The notes beneath the pieces were generated by a model. It was not told the DNA's origin, made no database searches, and was given only the letters and a program-made list of their open reading frames with translations. A stretch of 64,000 nucleotides of DNA from Chrysomallon squamiferum (lineage: Eukaryota > Mollusca > Gastropoda > Neomphalida > Peltospiridae): assembly GCA_012295275.1 (NCBI GenBank), contig CM022675.1:3595246-3659245 (forward strand), written 5' to 3'. The position numbers and the translations under genes are program-made. Below are positions 32,596 through 45,700 of the stretch, one piece after another (the stretch's first letter is position 1; each line of letters opens with the position of its first letter).

Positions 32596-35500
32596 GTAAT
32601 AATAACCATTACAATAATAACCCCAATGAATAGTATATATAGTATGTGTATATATATAGTAACCCAGTAAATATATAAATAAAACTTTTTTTTTTTTTTT
32701 AAACATCTAACATTGAACTACATTTACCATTTCAAAAATTTCATTATAACAATACAAAAATAATATTCTGCTAAACTTGCACATAACATGCAAACAACTG
32801 ACAATAATAAAACATTACACAAGCATTTTATTTTTGATTTTGCCTCCCCATAATCTTCTGTGTCAAAGCTGACGACAAGCGGAAATGTTTTTTCCAAGTC
32901 GGCCATTTTCTATTGTACAAAGTTCTCTTGCTGTCTGCAATGAAGGTCAAGGTCACTGATAATAATCAGGATCACAGTGAAAGGCATGATTTTAAAATGA
33001 TTAATTAATAATAATATTAACAGTAATAATAACAACAATAAATAATAAAATTTATTGTGGGTCTTTGACCCACTAGTTCCTTTAATATTACTAATGGATA
33101 CTGGTTATGACATAAACAACACTAATGTGTCTTCTATTTGATGCAGTGATTGACCACCTAATTTATCTAAACCTCTAATATCTATTTTCCCATCTGTAAA
33201 ATATAAAGGATCCTTTGCTGCCCAGTGAAAAAATGATGGTATCAACAACAAAAAAATCTATCTCAGAAATGAGAAATAAAAAAAATAATTTCTTCAACAC
33301 CTCTTAGTTGTTAATTCAAAATGTTATTAAAACTGACCATCAGAAATTGCCTCTTTTCAGTTAACACAAACTGAATAAACTCATAAATATATACATAGTT
33401 GTATTTTAAGTTTTTAAATATAATTTGACAGGTGATACACTCAGTGATATATTTTTGCACTCAGATATCAATTAACAGAATAAAAAAAAAATACAGAGAA
33501 GGAATGCAAGTGATGATATGTATGGAATAAAAATTGGAATTAACATTTATTGGTGCCCAAACAAAACATATCAACTATTATGTTGTAAATATGAAGTTAA
33601 GTTAAAGTTCAGTATGTATGTAATTAAAATCTAAATTAAAACTCAGTTCAAAAAAATATCACACACACACACACACACAATAAAATGTTAAAATTAAAAA
33701 AGAAAATTTGAAAAAAAATTTGAAATAAAAAACAGTTATTGCAATTAATAAATGTCTCTCTAGTATCTTTAGTTATTATAAAGATAATTATCATCTAAAG
33801 TCAATCTCAAAGATAAACTCTTATAATCCAGAGCTAAGATAATTTTATTAAAGTTAAAATATATAAATGAATGATTAATAAAAACTCATACATAATTATT
33901 GCAATACAAAACTTGTTACTAACACTTACTACTAAATATATAAAATCTGTTAATAAATTATATTAGTTATTATCCCCAATTAATAAAAACATAGAAAAAA
34001 TTAAAAAGAGTATCTGTTAATCGGTTATAGGTAAACTAGGGTATCGGGTGTTTTTATTGTAAGAACTATGAAAGATTACACATATCAGTTGCAACGGTTT
34101 AATTTATCAAGACTAATGTTCGCAATACAGTTCAACAAAACAATACATATCTGATAAAATGACCGTAAGATAAACATGAAAGAATGTTTATACAACAAGG
34201 AAGAAATATGTTATTTTTAAAAAGGTGTAAAATCTTACTGAAGAATGTAATGAATATAAATATTTACAGATAATTTATACAATTTTAATTTGTAATAAAC
34301 ACAAGGTAATAAACTCCATTCTTTCACAGAAAGTAATGTATAAATGTGTTGTATTCTTTTTCTCAATCACACAGGCACATGATAAAGCATGATTTGAGAT
34401 ATCATTTTAAAAAGACAAAAAATATATATATATAAAAATGATCCTATTTATATTAATTTTTATCAAATATTTTCATCTAATTTTTATCCAATATTGAAAC
34501 AATGGGAAGAAAACTTTAAAAAAAATATTTCTGAAATCAATTTTCACTTTTGATTATTAAACATTTTGTACATTGTCTGATATTAAAAGTAACTGTACTG
34601 GCATTAAAATACTGGCTAGATGTTAAAGAAAATGTTTACTTCTAGGAAGTCAAAAATAACTATTTAGTTCTGACCTTCCCTGTTTTAAATAACCAAACTG
34701 ATATAACCATATTTTGATATAGCTGAGTTATTTACACGTTAGTGCAAATTCTGATAAATCATTAATATACCTCCTGACTATTATATTACAAAAAGAGGGA
34801 AAAATGATGTAAGTAATTATCTTTTATGACCAATATTTATTATATAAAAAAAATAAAAATATAAAAATATTTTTAGACTCCAGATTAAAATAAATAAAAA
34901 TGGAGGTATCTTATTGACTTCAAAATGTATAATATATTTTTAATGAGGTGGCGCGATCAGATCTGCCTCATCATTTATATTACTTAAAATTCCTAACTGC
35001 ATGTGCCCCACTAAAAACAGAAGTATATTTACTAGTTGTTACTTGAAACCACAAGTACATATTTAAATGAAATTATATAATGAATATAGAAAATATTTTT
35101 TATATGTACTTATTTTAATTTACATGAAACTTTAGAAAAAATGTCATACAAAACCTACAGAATATATTTTAACTATCAAAATTATATACAAAATATGGAA
35201 TTTTTTTAAATTGGGTATTTTCTGAAATCTGTAGGAAATATGTAAGTATAATACAAAAAGTATTAAAGAAGATACTGAAGTGACATTACAGTATAAAAAC
35301 TCACTAGATCCAAAAAAATATTTTATTATGCATTAAAATCATATACAAACCTACAGAATATGTAACTAGTTAATACACAAAAAAATATAAACAATATTTT
35401 AATAGGGTAGTTCATGAAATCTGTAGAAAATATGTTAATATAATACCAAAAAAATTATAATAATAATACTTGAGTGACATGATAGTATAAATCATTAAAT

Positions 35501-38116
35501 GAGTTTGAAATAGGCCTACCTAGATCCGAAAAATATTTTTCTGGGTATTAAAATGATAGATAAAATCTGCAGAATACATTTAAGCTTATTATTATGTAAG
35601 AACATCAAATACCATAAGCCTCATTAGATCACAAAAATATTTGACTGGATACTTAAAAACATATGAAGCCAAATGAATATATATTTTTGATGTTATTATT
35701 ATTATTATTAAACAAGCATAGAAAATATTTTAAGTGCATTTTTTATGAAAATTGTAGAATAAATATCAATACAGAGATTAAAAAAAAGATACAAAGGTGA
35801 AGTATAAAAAATATTTATAGTGGATTTTTTATGAAACCTGTAGAACAAATATTAATACAAAGATTAAAAAGGATACACAGGTGAAAAATAAAAAAAATAT
35901 TTTAAGTGGATAATTTATGAAACCTGTAGTACAAATATTAACACAAAGATTAAAAAAAAGATTCAGAGGTGATGTTATGGTATAAAAACACAACTTACCG
36001 GTATTGAAGGCTGGGCAACTCCATCAAATCTGGCGCCAGAGTCAAACGTGTTTCCTGCATACACCACTTGGGGAGGACCTTGTTGATAATGAGCCTGTGG
36101 GTAGGCAGCAGCAGCAGCCTGTACAAACAAAACAAACAGATTCACATCAAAACAACGGTTCTAGACAATTCACTGTAGTTTAAATAAACACACACATTCT
36201 TATTAAATGGACATTTGTAATTTAACACTATCGTGACAGGAGCTGAATTCGTCTGCTGGAAATACAGCTGGTCTGATCAATACCTTTTGATGGATTATTT
36301 TGTAATTTTCTCGTTCCAGTTAGTTGTCTAAAACTGGTGTAACAAAAGCAGTGGTACGTACTATCCGGTTTGTGGAATGGGTCCATATAAATCACTCCTT
36401 GCTGCTAAGTGGATAGAGTTTACTCTCTCAGTATCTAAGTAGTCTGTAACCAAATGACTAATGTCATGTAACCATAATTAAATAAAATAATATCTTGCAA
36501 TTTTACAATCCCTAAATATATTTCAAAACTAACAAAACATTATTATACTTAACTGAGTAATTATTATCTGGGATCTTCAGATATGTCTTGAAATACAATA
36601 TTTATTACTGATTTACATAAAGTTACGAAATATAAGTAAAGTCTACTCACTGGATGCTGTGGGTAACTACTTCCAGGTTGGTATGGGCCAGGCTGTGGCT
36701 GTGGCTGTGGGTAGGGATTATACATTGGTGGTCCTAGAACAGGAAAAAATTAGTATTATATAATTCTTTCCAAATTTGTGTTATTTATTTAATTATAATT
36801 GAAACAAATATAATAATAACAATAACAATAAAATAATAATAATAATAAAAAGAACAACAACAATAATAATGAATATGATAAATTCTGCAACTTCCTTATT
36901 TCTAAAGAGAAATTCTAGTTTGTAGATATAATTATTTTATTAGGTTTCTTTGATTATGCAGATGTTTATGGTTACACAATGCATATACAATTCACATCTC
37001 GTAAGTTTTATAATTCAGTATAATCTGCCAGATGTTCTAAAATAATAGGCACTTGACAAGTGACTTGTATTATATATTTTGGTCTGATTTGTAGATGTTT
37101 CTTTTATTTTTATCTGTTTGGTTTTGCACATCTTAACAATTATAAGATGCATCTATTAGCATCTAAATAAAGTAGATTAATAAACATCACAATTTATATC
37201 ACATAAATTTTATATCTAGGCTTCAGTACATCTACTAGATTTTCTAAAAATGATCAAACATCTTTAGACACAGATGTCAGGTAACAGACGGTTCAGCCAT
37301 TAGGCTTTTAACGGCATTTTTCATACAAAAGAGACTGTTATACTATTAGCCTAAAAGACTGCTTGCTGCTAATTATTAAAAAGTAGCCATGCAAATGATA
37401 ATGACAACAACATATTTCTATCCTTAATTTTTTTTTTTTACCATCATTAAAGCATAAAATTTATGCTACACACCTAACAATATTAAATTGTATTAAAATG
37501 TATTAATAAATAAAAATTCATTGTTTTCTGACAGTAAAGTATTACCAGAGCTAAATTAATTATTTTTATTGATGTGATAAACAAGAACAATATTTAGAGC
37601 AGTATTTATTTTTAAATGAATCCTTGAATAATTTAATCTAATTACTATTAGTCATTACCAGCGATAATACCATCCCTGAGAGAGTATCTGTCAGTTGTAT
37701 AGCTCTTTCCTACATTAAAATACTACAATTTTTTTTATTAAATAACAATTCATTTAAATCATTTTTTACAAAAATATTTTTGTAAAGATAAAAACAATGC
37801 TTTACCTGGCTGCCCGGGCATGTAAGGCTGATTTGGGGGAGGGGCTGTTGGATACTGTGGCGGAGAAACTCCAGGTGGTGAATAAGGGGGCGGTGCTTGT
37901 GGGGGATACTGACTGGGTGGGTATGGATTCTGAATTGGCTGTTTCGGATAACCTGAAAATTTAAATAAATAAAAATAATAATAATAAATAAAATTAAAAC
38001 GTTAATGAAAAGAAAATGATTACAGTGTTATAAACTGAATAAAATTACTAAAATAAATTTAATAGTGATAGACAGTCTTAAAACTAGAAATAGTAATAAC
38101 GTTTATATTTAGGCCT

Positions 38117-38199
<83 letters not shown>

Positions 38200-38638
38200 T
38201 AATCATTTAATGAGCTTAAAAAATTAAAAAATAATATTTTTTTTTTTTTTATCATGTCGATACTGTATTCTATTTTGAAAATTCTAACACATTCTACATT
38301 CTAAAGTTATCCTTTGTAAGTTTATTCAATAAAATATTTGTGATTACTGGACTGTGACGGAATTATTTCATCTTTTATTTTATTTCCAAAACAAATTAAT
38401 TTATAATCATAGCTTTATTTCTCTTATAATTCTACCTGGCATACATAGTTTTAAAAGTGAAACTACAGTTTAGCTGAAAATTGTGTCTTAATCTCGCATT
38501 TTACAAATTTTAGTTTTACGGAAGTTGGGCCATCGCCATAGGGGAAAAATAAGAAGCTGTAAATCACAATCACAATGTTAAAAGAAAACCGTGGCGAATT
38601 TGTTAAGGTTGTAACAGATATATACCTGATTTAGACAT
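30914..38638 (-). CDS. DAZAP2: DAZ-associated protein 2 (DAZAP2), five coding exons
   Basis: Coding exons in transcript order: 38638-38626, 37952-37806, 36733-36651, 36118-35999 and 31042-30914. All introns are GT..AG, phases agree (1, 1, 0, 0) and the product is 163 residues, close to the 168 of human DAZAP2. The first exon holds only MSKS and one base. Residues 5-95 are rich in Pro, Gln and Tyr. The hallmark C-terminal part is present: FDSGARFDG, then IPPPPPG, GAQLYAMQG and a Gly-rich end closing in TTFW, matching GYDAGARFG, IPPPPPG, AQLAVMQGA and GGYTIW of the vertebrate protein. PPPY at 25-28 is a PY motif for WW domains of NEDD4-family ligases, and PTAP at 39-42 matches the TSG101 UEV-binding motif. 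The family is a small adaptor in ubiquitin-linked signalling and stress granules. The last intron is about 5 kb, unusually long beside the tiny coding region. Identity is secure; the role of the motifs is inferred. Confidence 0.95.
31043..35998 (-). other. Long last intron of DAZAP2, AT-rich with repeats
   Basis: No exon with convincing support lies here. It contains an (AAT)n run at 32551-32594, a short CA run at 33661-33680 and a diverged minisatellite at its 5' end (about 35150-35990). On the minus strand a 60-codon frame opens with ATGGCCGACTTGGAAAAAAC at 32906 and has a short protein-like start (MADLEKTFPLVVSFDTEDYG), but it soon becomes low-quality hydrophobic sequence and no good donor follows, so it is not called. 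Confidence 0.6.
35150..35990. repeat. Diverged minisatellite ending at the DAZAP2 exon 4 donor
   Basis: Units contain ATGAAACCTGTAGAACAAAT-like and ATTAATACAAAGATTAAAAA-like words, clear at about 35740-35810, 35825-35900 and 35915-35985 (period about 90 bp), with older copies near 35150-35300, 35335-35480 and 35515-35600 that also carry GTGACAT..AGTATAAA. The last unit stops about ten bases before the GTAAGT donor of exon 4. Confidence 0.75.
38120..38197. repeat. (GA)n microsatellite
   Basis: An uninterrupted run of about 78 bp in intron 1 of DAZAP2, giving a purine-rich strand on plus and a pyrimidine-rich one in the transcript. Confidence 0.97.
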
Positions 38639-38675
38639 CTCTCTTGATCTGGTACACTAAATTATTTCAGTATTT

Positions 38676-38710
38676 TGTTTCGTACGACTCGGTTAGTCCG
38701 ACACGAAACA
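38676..38710 (-). promoter_or_regulatory. Inverted repeat (hairpin) in the DAZAP2 leader or promoter
   Basis: Outer arms TGTTTCGT and ACGAAACA (8 bp, perfect) enclose inner arms GACT and AGTC with a five-base CGGTT loop and small internal mismatches. It lies 38-72 bp upstream of the DAZAP2 ATG and stands out as GC-rich in an AT-rich region. It could fold in the 5' untranslated RNA or be a protein-binding site. The pairing is seen directly; the role is inferred. Confidence 0.5.
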
Positions 38711-39456
38711 GGAAGGCACATAAAATTTTATGAAAAAGTTCAGTCCCCGCAGCACAATCAGATCACATGACATTAAGGTTAAACCAGTTGCTCAACCAGT
38801 CTGCTTATTTCATTTATCTTGTTTTTTTAATCCCGTAATTAAAATTAGATTAATTTATATAATTAACTATAGAACGAAAAACAATGTATTAATATTCTGA
38901 AGTGTAGGAATACGCTTAGTATATTTAAATACATTTTAATTTAAACAAGACAACGTTATCGCATACATTAACCTTCTATTTTCGTTTTCTTCGATCTTTC
39001 CGTCTTTGTTCCTTTCAAAATTAGCCAACTATTTGTATCGACAGTTTCGAAACAGGTTATGTTTATTTTCATCACTTGTATACAAATGAGAACTATATTA
39101 TTATTATTATTATTATTATTACCCTGTGATTTACAGCTGTATATCACACTTTGTAAAGAGAGTAATATTATATGTCACAGCGAATGCTTTTATTATGTTT
39201 TGGCGCACTTAAGAAATAAATTTGTGTTCTGAACGTTTGTGCTGTTTCCTTCATTTAGCTATTTTAGTAAAATAAAATTAAAATAAGAAATATAAATAAA
39301 ACAGTCAGATTAAGCGGGTAAATATCTTAATTTAAAATGATGCCTAATAAATCGAATATATAAATTTAATAAATTAAATATCTCTCTGACGTATTTTGGA
39401 ATATAAAAAATGATTGATGACTGAAATATTAAAAATAAATTAATAAATTAATTAAC

Positions 39457-39503
<47 letters not shown>

Positions 39504-39616
39504 GCAGGGGGAAAAAAATCTAGTTTCTGTCTCGTTATTTTATTTATTTATTTTCACCTAGTTTCCTGATTGCGATATATACACCCTGCATTAGTACCTG
39601 TTACTGCTGGTCAAAA

Positions 39617-39671
<55 letters not shown>

Positions 39672-40275
39672 CGTTCATTCATTCATTCATTAATAAAGAA
39701 AGAAAGAAATAAGATTAATACACAAGTTTTAACTGTAGCAGAGAATATTTATGATTTTAAAATTTTAATTTTCTAAAGATTCCTCTAATGAAAGGCGATA
39801 TGCAGTTTCATGTCTGTTTTCCGTTCTGTTTCCGTTTAGATCAAATTATTTCCTTGGTTCCAAAAACCGCTATTTGTATTTATATGTTTTATTATATGTG
39901 TGTGTGACTGTTGGTGTTGTTGTTTACTACAACGTATTACTAATATTAACATTTAATGGTATGTGGGTATTATGCTAATGTTTATTAGCTAATTTAATTT
40001 TTAAGTGGTTAAATTGTCAATTTCCATTTTTTTTATATCAGTTATGAGAGAGCGTTCGCTCGTTCATTTTCATTATCTCTTTCTAGATTTTAAAAAAAGT
40101 GCGTCTTCATTTACTTATTTTTTAAAACTTTAGTGAAAGTTATTAATTTTAAAAGTAGGTATAAAAAGAACATAAAATATTACTGTTTGTTTTCGTGGGC
40201 TATCTTAGGACAAAACTACTGCATTACTTTTCAGCACGGAGTAATGAATCATATGGCTTGATAAATCTCGTGCCT

Positions 40276-40302
40276 TGACGTCAAATTCAGATTCTATAAA
40301 TA
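40276..40302 (+). promoter_or_regulatory. Full consensus CRE and TATA-like box at the PDCD6IP start
   Basis: TGACGTCA (40276-40283), the consensus cAMP-response element bound by CREB/ATF factors, is followed eleven bases later by TATAAATA (40295-40302). The ATG lies at 40336. If this TATA is used, transcription would start around 40325-40332, leaving a leader of only a few bases; otherwise the true start is upstream and the TATA match is chance in AT-rich DNA. Confidence 0.45.
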
Positions 40303-40335
40303 AATTTGTCAATCCCATGTGATCAGAGAACAAAG

Positions 40336-42693
40336 ATGGCGTCTTTTCTAGCGGTTCCACTCAAAAAGACCTACGAAGTTGATCTTGTAAAACCATTACG
40401 AAGATTTATTCAAGACACATATTCTCAAGCAGATCCAGATGATTATAACCAGGCTTTGAATGAATTTAACAAACTTAGAAATTTGATGATAACAAAATCT
40501 GTTGACAAGCACGAATCAGCGTTGGAAGTGTTGAACAGGTATATTTTTAATAAAGATTTCGATTAATTCGTTTGTTTCACAGTTATGTTGCTTTTTGTTG
40601 TTTTATTTCATGTGTAGTTGAAAGCTGCATTTGTTAAAACAATATCTGTTTTTAATAATGTAAATCAAAATGAAGCCTTTGACAAAAAGCGTTATCATGT
40701 TGTAAGAAATTCTCCCGGAAGTCACATTTTGAAATGAAACTAGAACACAAAAACGCTTAAATATACAATTATTTGAACTTTTGTATCGTTTTTACGTTTT
40801 TCAAAAATTAATTTTAGCCATTTATATTTTTTCACACAAAACAGTGATACACCTGTTAGAAAATTACACCTAATTACATGATTTGAAGGTACAAAATGTA
40901 AATTAAATATCTTAATAAAATCAGAGTTATCTTAAAGTGACCAAAGTACAGTTAATATTTTTGTACGAATTGCTACTCATAAACCAGGTTCATATATATA
41001 AATAAATGAAATTAAGTTCTTGATGATGAACAAATTTATGTTTTCTGAATATGCTGTTTGTAACAATAGCTGACCTATTTAAAATATTTAAATTTAGCCA
41101 TTGATTATATGATCTAATAGAGTTTTTATTCAGATTTTGCTCAAATTACAGAAAATTATTAAAAAGAAATTAAATAGTATTTATAATATTTATTATAAAG
41201 AATTTCAGCACATGACTTTATTTTATAATAGTAAAAGTTACAGTCTTCCATACCATGTCATCCAATAAAATGGGAAGTTGAGACCAGTTTGATTCAGATT
41301 TTGAATAAAAATTTGTATTCAGGTTTGTTTTGGTTTCAATTGCCTAAATAAATGCAGTCTTGGAATCATTATGGAATTCTCTTTCCAAAGATTATGAAGA
41401 CTGGTTCACTGGTTGCTAAGATACCAGGACCTAAATACATTCATCCAAGTCCATTGTGACCAAAATTGTAAAATTATGAAGGGTCATATTTCCAAAAGTT
41501 TTTATCAAATGAAAGAAATATCTGATATTTGGCATTTTAGACCAAACCAAACTTGTATAATTTTATCTAAATCTGAATTAGATTACAACCATTATGTTGA
41601 ACCTATATGTTTTGGCTGTTTTTAAATTTGTTTTATAAAACTTCAGAACTAAATTCATTAATTAAAATGTTTTTTACAGACATACCACTGCATGAATTAT
41701 AAGATTTTGTATTGTTTGACACCTAATAATTTTTTGTAGAAAACTTTTTTGAGATAGATAAACCTTTAAAAACATATTTGGTTATTTATTCATATTGTTA
41801 TTTATTTTTACACAGATACTATGATCAGCTGGTTGCCATTGAAGGAAAATTTCCTATTACAGAAAACCAGGTAATCAAAAATATCTGTTCCTGAAAATGA
41901 GAAATTTATTGATCAATAATAATAATAATAATGACAATGATAATGGTTGTGGTTATAATAGTAGTATCATAGTAATAATAGTGATAGCAGCAACAGTAGC
42001 AGTGGTAATAATAAAATTTAAAAAAATATAAAAATGTGGAAGAAATCTTTTCTTTCAGTTTCTGACTGAAATTAAAAAAAAAAAAAAAATAAAAATAGAA
42101 ATAAAATATGACAAGATTTATCTGAGAAAATTTTGAGGTAGTTTCCGTCATTGTTGATTGATTTGGGAGTTGCTGGAGTTGAACTTTTTTTTATCTTTAT
42201 TTGAGTCTTATTAAGTTATATATTTATTATTGTAATACTTAAATTAAAGAGAATGAATTTTACATGAATGCATGTTTAGGTATTTTTTTATGGTGTGTGT
42301 CTATGTATATATGTATGTACAGGTACTGGACTAATTATCTGGCATCCTGAAATATGGAAAGACCAGATGAAGTTTTTTCAAAGTTCGTACCAGGTCTTGA
42401 GCTCAGGTTCCACCCCATTTGTGAGACAGTGTAATTAGTTTGATTGGCTGGCCTCACTGTTGCTATAATGGGATAGTTCAATGAGCTTGGTATTAAATAA
42501 TTTCATTGTTTAATTGATGACAACTCTTGAATTGGTGTAAGAACGTATTAGTCAGTGTGCATTTAATGTTTCTACATCAAATAAATACACTATTTCACTA
42601 CAATACATTTGTTTGAGAAAGACCCACCCTCTTGAACTAAATAAATTGAGTAGATTGACTACTGATCAGCTTTCTTTCTTTGGAATCAGTGTA

Positions 42694-42729
<36 letters not shown>

Positions 42730-45700
42730 TAATACAAACATACATATAATGATATATATATATATATAACTCATTGTATGGCAAAGTGTCAGTACTATCA
42801 CTATGGCTGGACTGCAGCAAGTTGAGTATGTCACCTCCCAGCGAGGAACATGCCAGGTACTGTTTCAGGGATATCTCTTCAATATAAGGTTCTCCCGAAT
42901 GGTATCTATTGGATATGTACCAATAAGACATGTACCAGAAGATGTACAATGGTAGGGGAATAATATTAGAGACTTCACTGACCACACCCACCCTCCTGCA
43001 GACACCACTGCCATCAGGTTCACCAGTACACTACAGAAACAAGCCTGTGAGGAACTACAGCATCACTGCCTGCCATCTACAGTGATGAAATCCTGAGACA
43101 TCGACTGCCAACATCAAGAGACAAAGTTAACTTGGTAGACAGAGTGGACACAAACCCTTGATGGAGAGCACTTTCTTCTTACAGTGCTTTGCTCTAGACT
43201 ATTAACTTATTTTAACTATTTAACTGTAAATTCTGTTACATGAGAACTTGTAGTGCTGTTCTCTAGACTGTATTAACTTACAAACTATTTAATGGAAATT
43301 CACTTTCTTCTTAAAGTGCTGTGCTCTAGACTATTAACTTATTTTAACTATTTAACTGTAAATTTTGTTATGCGTACTTACAGTGCTGTACTCTAGACTG
43401 TATTAACTTATTTTAACTATTTAACTGTAAATTCTGTTATGTGAATTTATAGTGCTGTGCTCTTGCTATTAACTTATTTTAACTATTTAACTGTAAATTC
43501 TGTTATGCTTGAACTTATAGTGCTGTGTTCTAGACTGTATTAACTTATTTTAACTATTTAACTGTAAATTCTGTTATGTGAATTTATAGTGCTGTGTTCT
43601 AGACTGTATTAACTTATTTTAACTATTTAACTGTAAATTCTGTTATGCGAACTTGTAGTGCTGTTCTCTAGACTGTATTAACTTATTTTAACTATTTAAC
43701 TGTAAATTCTGTTATGTGAATTTATAGTGCTGTGCTCTTGCTATTAACTTATTTTAACTATTTAACTGTAAATTCTGTTATGCGAACTTATAGTGCTGTT
43801 CTCTAGACTGTATTAACTTATTTTAACTATTTAACTGTAAATTCTGTTATGCGAACTTACAGTGCTGTGCTCTAGACTATTAACTTATTTTAACTTGTAG
43901 TGCTGTTCTCTAGACAATGTAAATTATTAAATTTTGTGTTATATTATGCAGACTTATAGTTCTGTATTTTTGCTGGGCCATGCCCATTATTCACATAGGT
44001 AGTGGGCTAGAGATTATCTGGGTGTGTGACAGATGTGAGTCTGACAAATGGGGTCTGGTGGGTGTCTGACTAATGGGGAGACAACCCTCTTTCAAGCTGC
44101 TTGGAGTTCATTCACTCGCCACATTGTTTATGTGTCAAGTCGCCACAGTTGTGTATCGTCAATTTGCTTTGTTTTTAATTTTAAAATGTTTATGCGTAAT
44201 TATTTACATATTTAGATTGCCTTGGTACCAGAAAACCTGAAAATCCAGAAATCCTGAATGTCTCAGACCCCAAGGAGTCTGGATAATTGGTCCGGTACCT
44301 GGATGTATATTGTGTTTTGTGTGTATACTTATGTTTACAGTATGCTCTTGTATCAATTTAAACTTCTTTTTTATTTAATTATTGTTATGTACCTCAAATT
44401 TATATTTTAGATTAGAATACAGTTCAAGTGGAGAGATGCTTTTGATGAAGGTTCCTTCCTGTCTGGAAAAAGAACTCTGGGTAATTTACTTTATTTTTTG
44501 TTATTGATTTGTTTTCTATTAAATTATTTTGTTTCTTTTCATGTTGTTTCAGTTTTAGTTTTCTTTAGTTTAAATTTAATTATTATGTGTATAAGTTTGT
44601 TTTATTTATTCTGTTTTGCAAAGACAATGAAATGATTTTCAGAAATTGTTAATTTCCTTTCTGTTGTATTTATTTTTTAAATTTATATTTTATTTTATTT
44701 CTATTTTTATTTTCCCCATGAGCTTGCATTTATTTTGTTTTATAAAGATTATGAGAGCAAGAATCCTAATCAGGAAAAATTCTGTTCATTTTATAAACTC
44801 ATATTTCATTATATATCTTCTATGTTGATTTAAATTTATTTGTTTTTTTAATTTTAGTTTGCTAGTTTTTAATTTATTATTTTATTAAAACACTGAAAAT
44901 TATTTTCATGATTATCTATTTTATATTTTTTTCATATTATTATTTTTACTCATTATGTCTTTCTGTATATTTTGCATTGTTTAAATTTTGTTTATGTTTT
45001 CAGCCATTGCTTCAGCGAGTTACGAGAAGGTCTGCATGCTGTTCAACATCGCTGCACTGCAGTCGCAGATAGCAACAGTGCAGAACCACGACAGCGATGA
45101 AGGTCTCAAAAATTCCGCCAAATACTTCCAGGTAAATATTTATTTAAACATTTAAATGAATAAAAATATTTCACTGTTGAATAGTTTTTAATTACACATT
45201 CAAAGATGTACTTATTTATTAATAAAATTAAATGTTTGTTTCAGCAATCATGTGGAATATTTGGTCATCTGAAAGATATTGTCATGTCACATATACAGCA
45301 GGACCCTACCCCAGACTTAAACCCAGACACCCTGAATGCACTCTCAGCTTTGATGCTGGCTCAGGCACAAGAAGCCATCTACAAAAAATGTACTTCAGGT
45401 GTGGAGTTATTTCCCTTAGCATTACACAGTTTTTACATACTGTTTGATATATCCACAGTTACATTACAAATCCATAGGAAAGATAAGAATTTCCATGTTG
45501 ATTGTATTATTATTAGACCTAATTATTAAAAAGAAAATTGTCAGATTAAGTTTATATGATAAATGTTAGAAAATTAATGAGTTTACATTGTTAATCTGCT
45601 AAAGAGAATATATCTATTTATTCCTTTATTTTTTTTAATGGTTCATTTGGTTCAAAATGTATTGTACCTTGCCAGTACTCATCTAATTTCATCCATCCAT

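Larger units (their letters stand above)
38639..40335. other. Divergent intergenic region between DAZAP2 and PDCD6IP
   Basis: The two start codons face away from each other with about 1.7 kb between them. The DAZAP2 side is marked by the hairpin at 38676-38710 and the ALIX side by the CRE and TATA-like sequence at 40276-40302. The middle holds ATT and AAT runs (39098-39120, 39460-39502, 39620-39670), an ATTC run near 39675-39690 and otherwise unique AT-rich DNA. No coding exon is seen. Confidence 0.7.

Noticed and set aside
32724-32906. 60-codon minus frame starting MADLEKTFPLVVSF in the last DAZAP2 intron
   Set aside because: Only the first ~25 residues look protein-like; no donor or downstream exon was found. 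Possibly a remnant.
40306-40335. Upstream extension of the ALIX frame beginning at a TTG
   Set aside because: Not an ATG, and family alignment starts at the ATG of 40336.
41413-41625. 70-codon plus frame in PDCD6IP intron 1
   Set aside because: No ATG in context, no domain and no splice phase fit with exons 1 and 2, which already join correctly.
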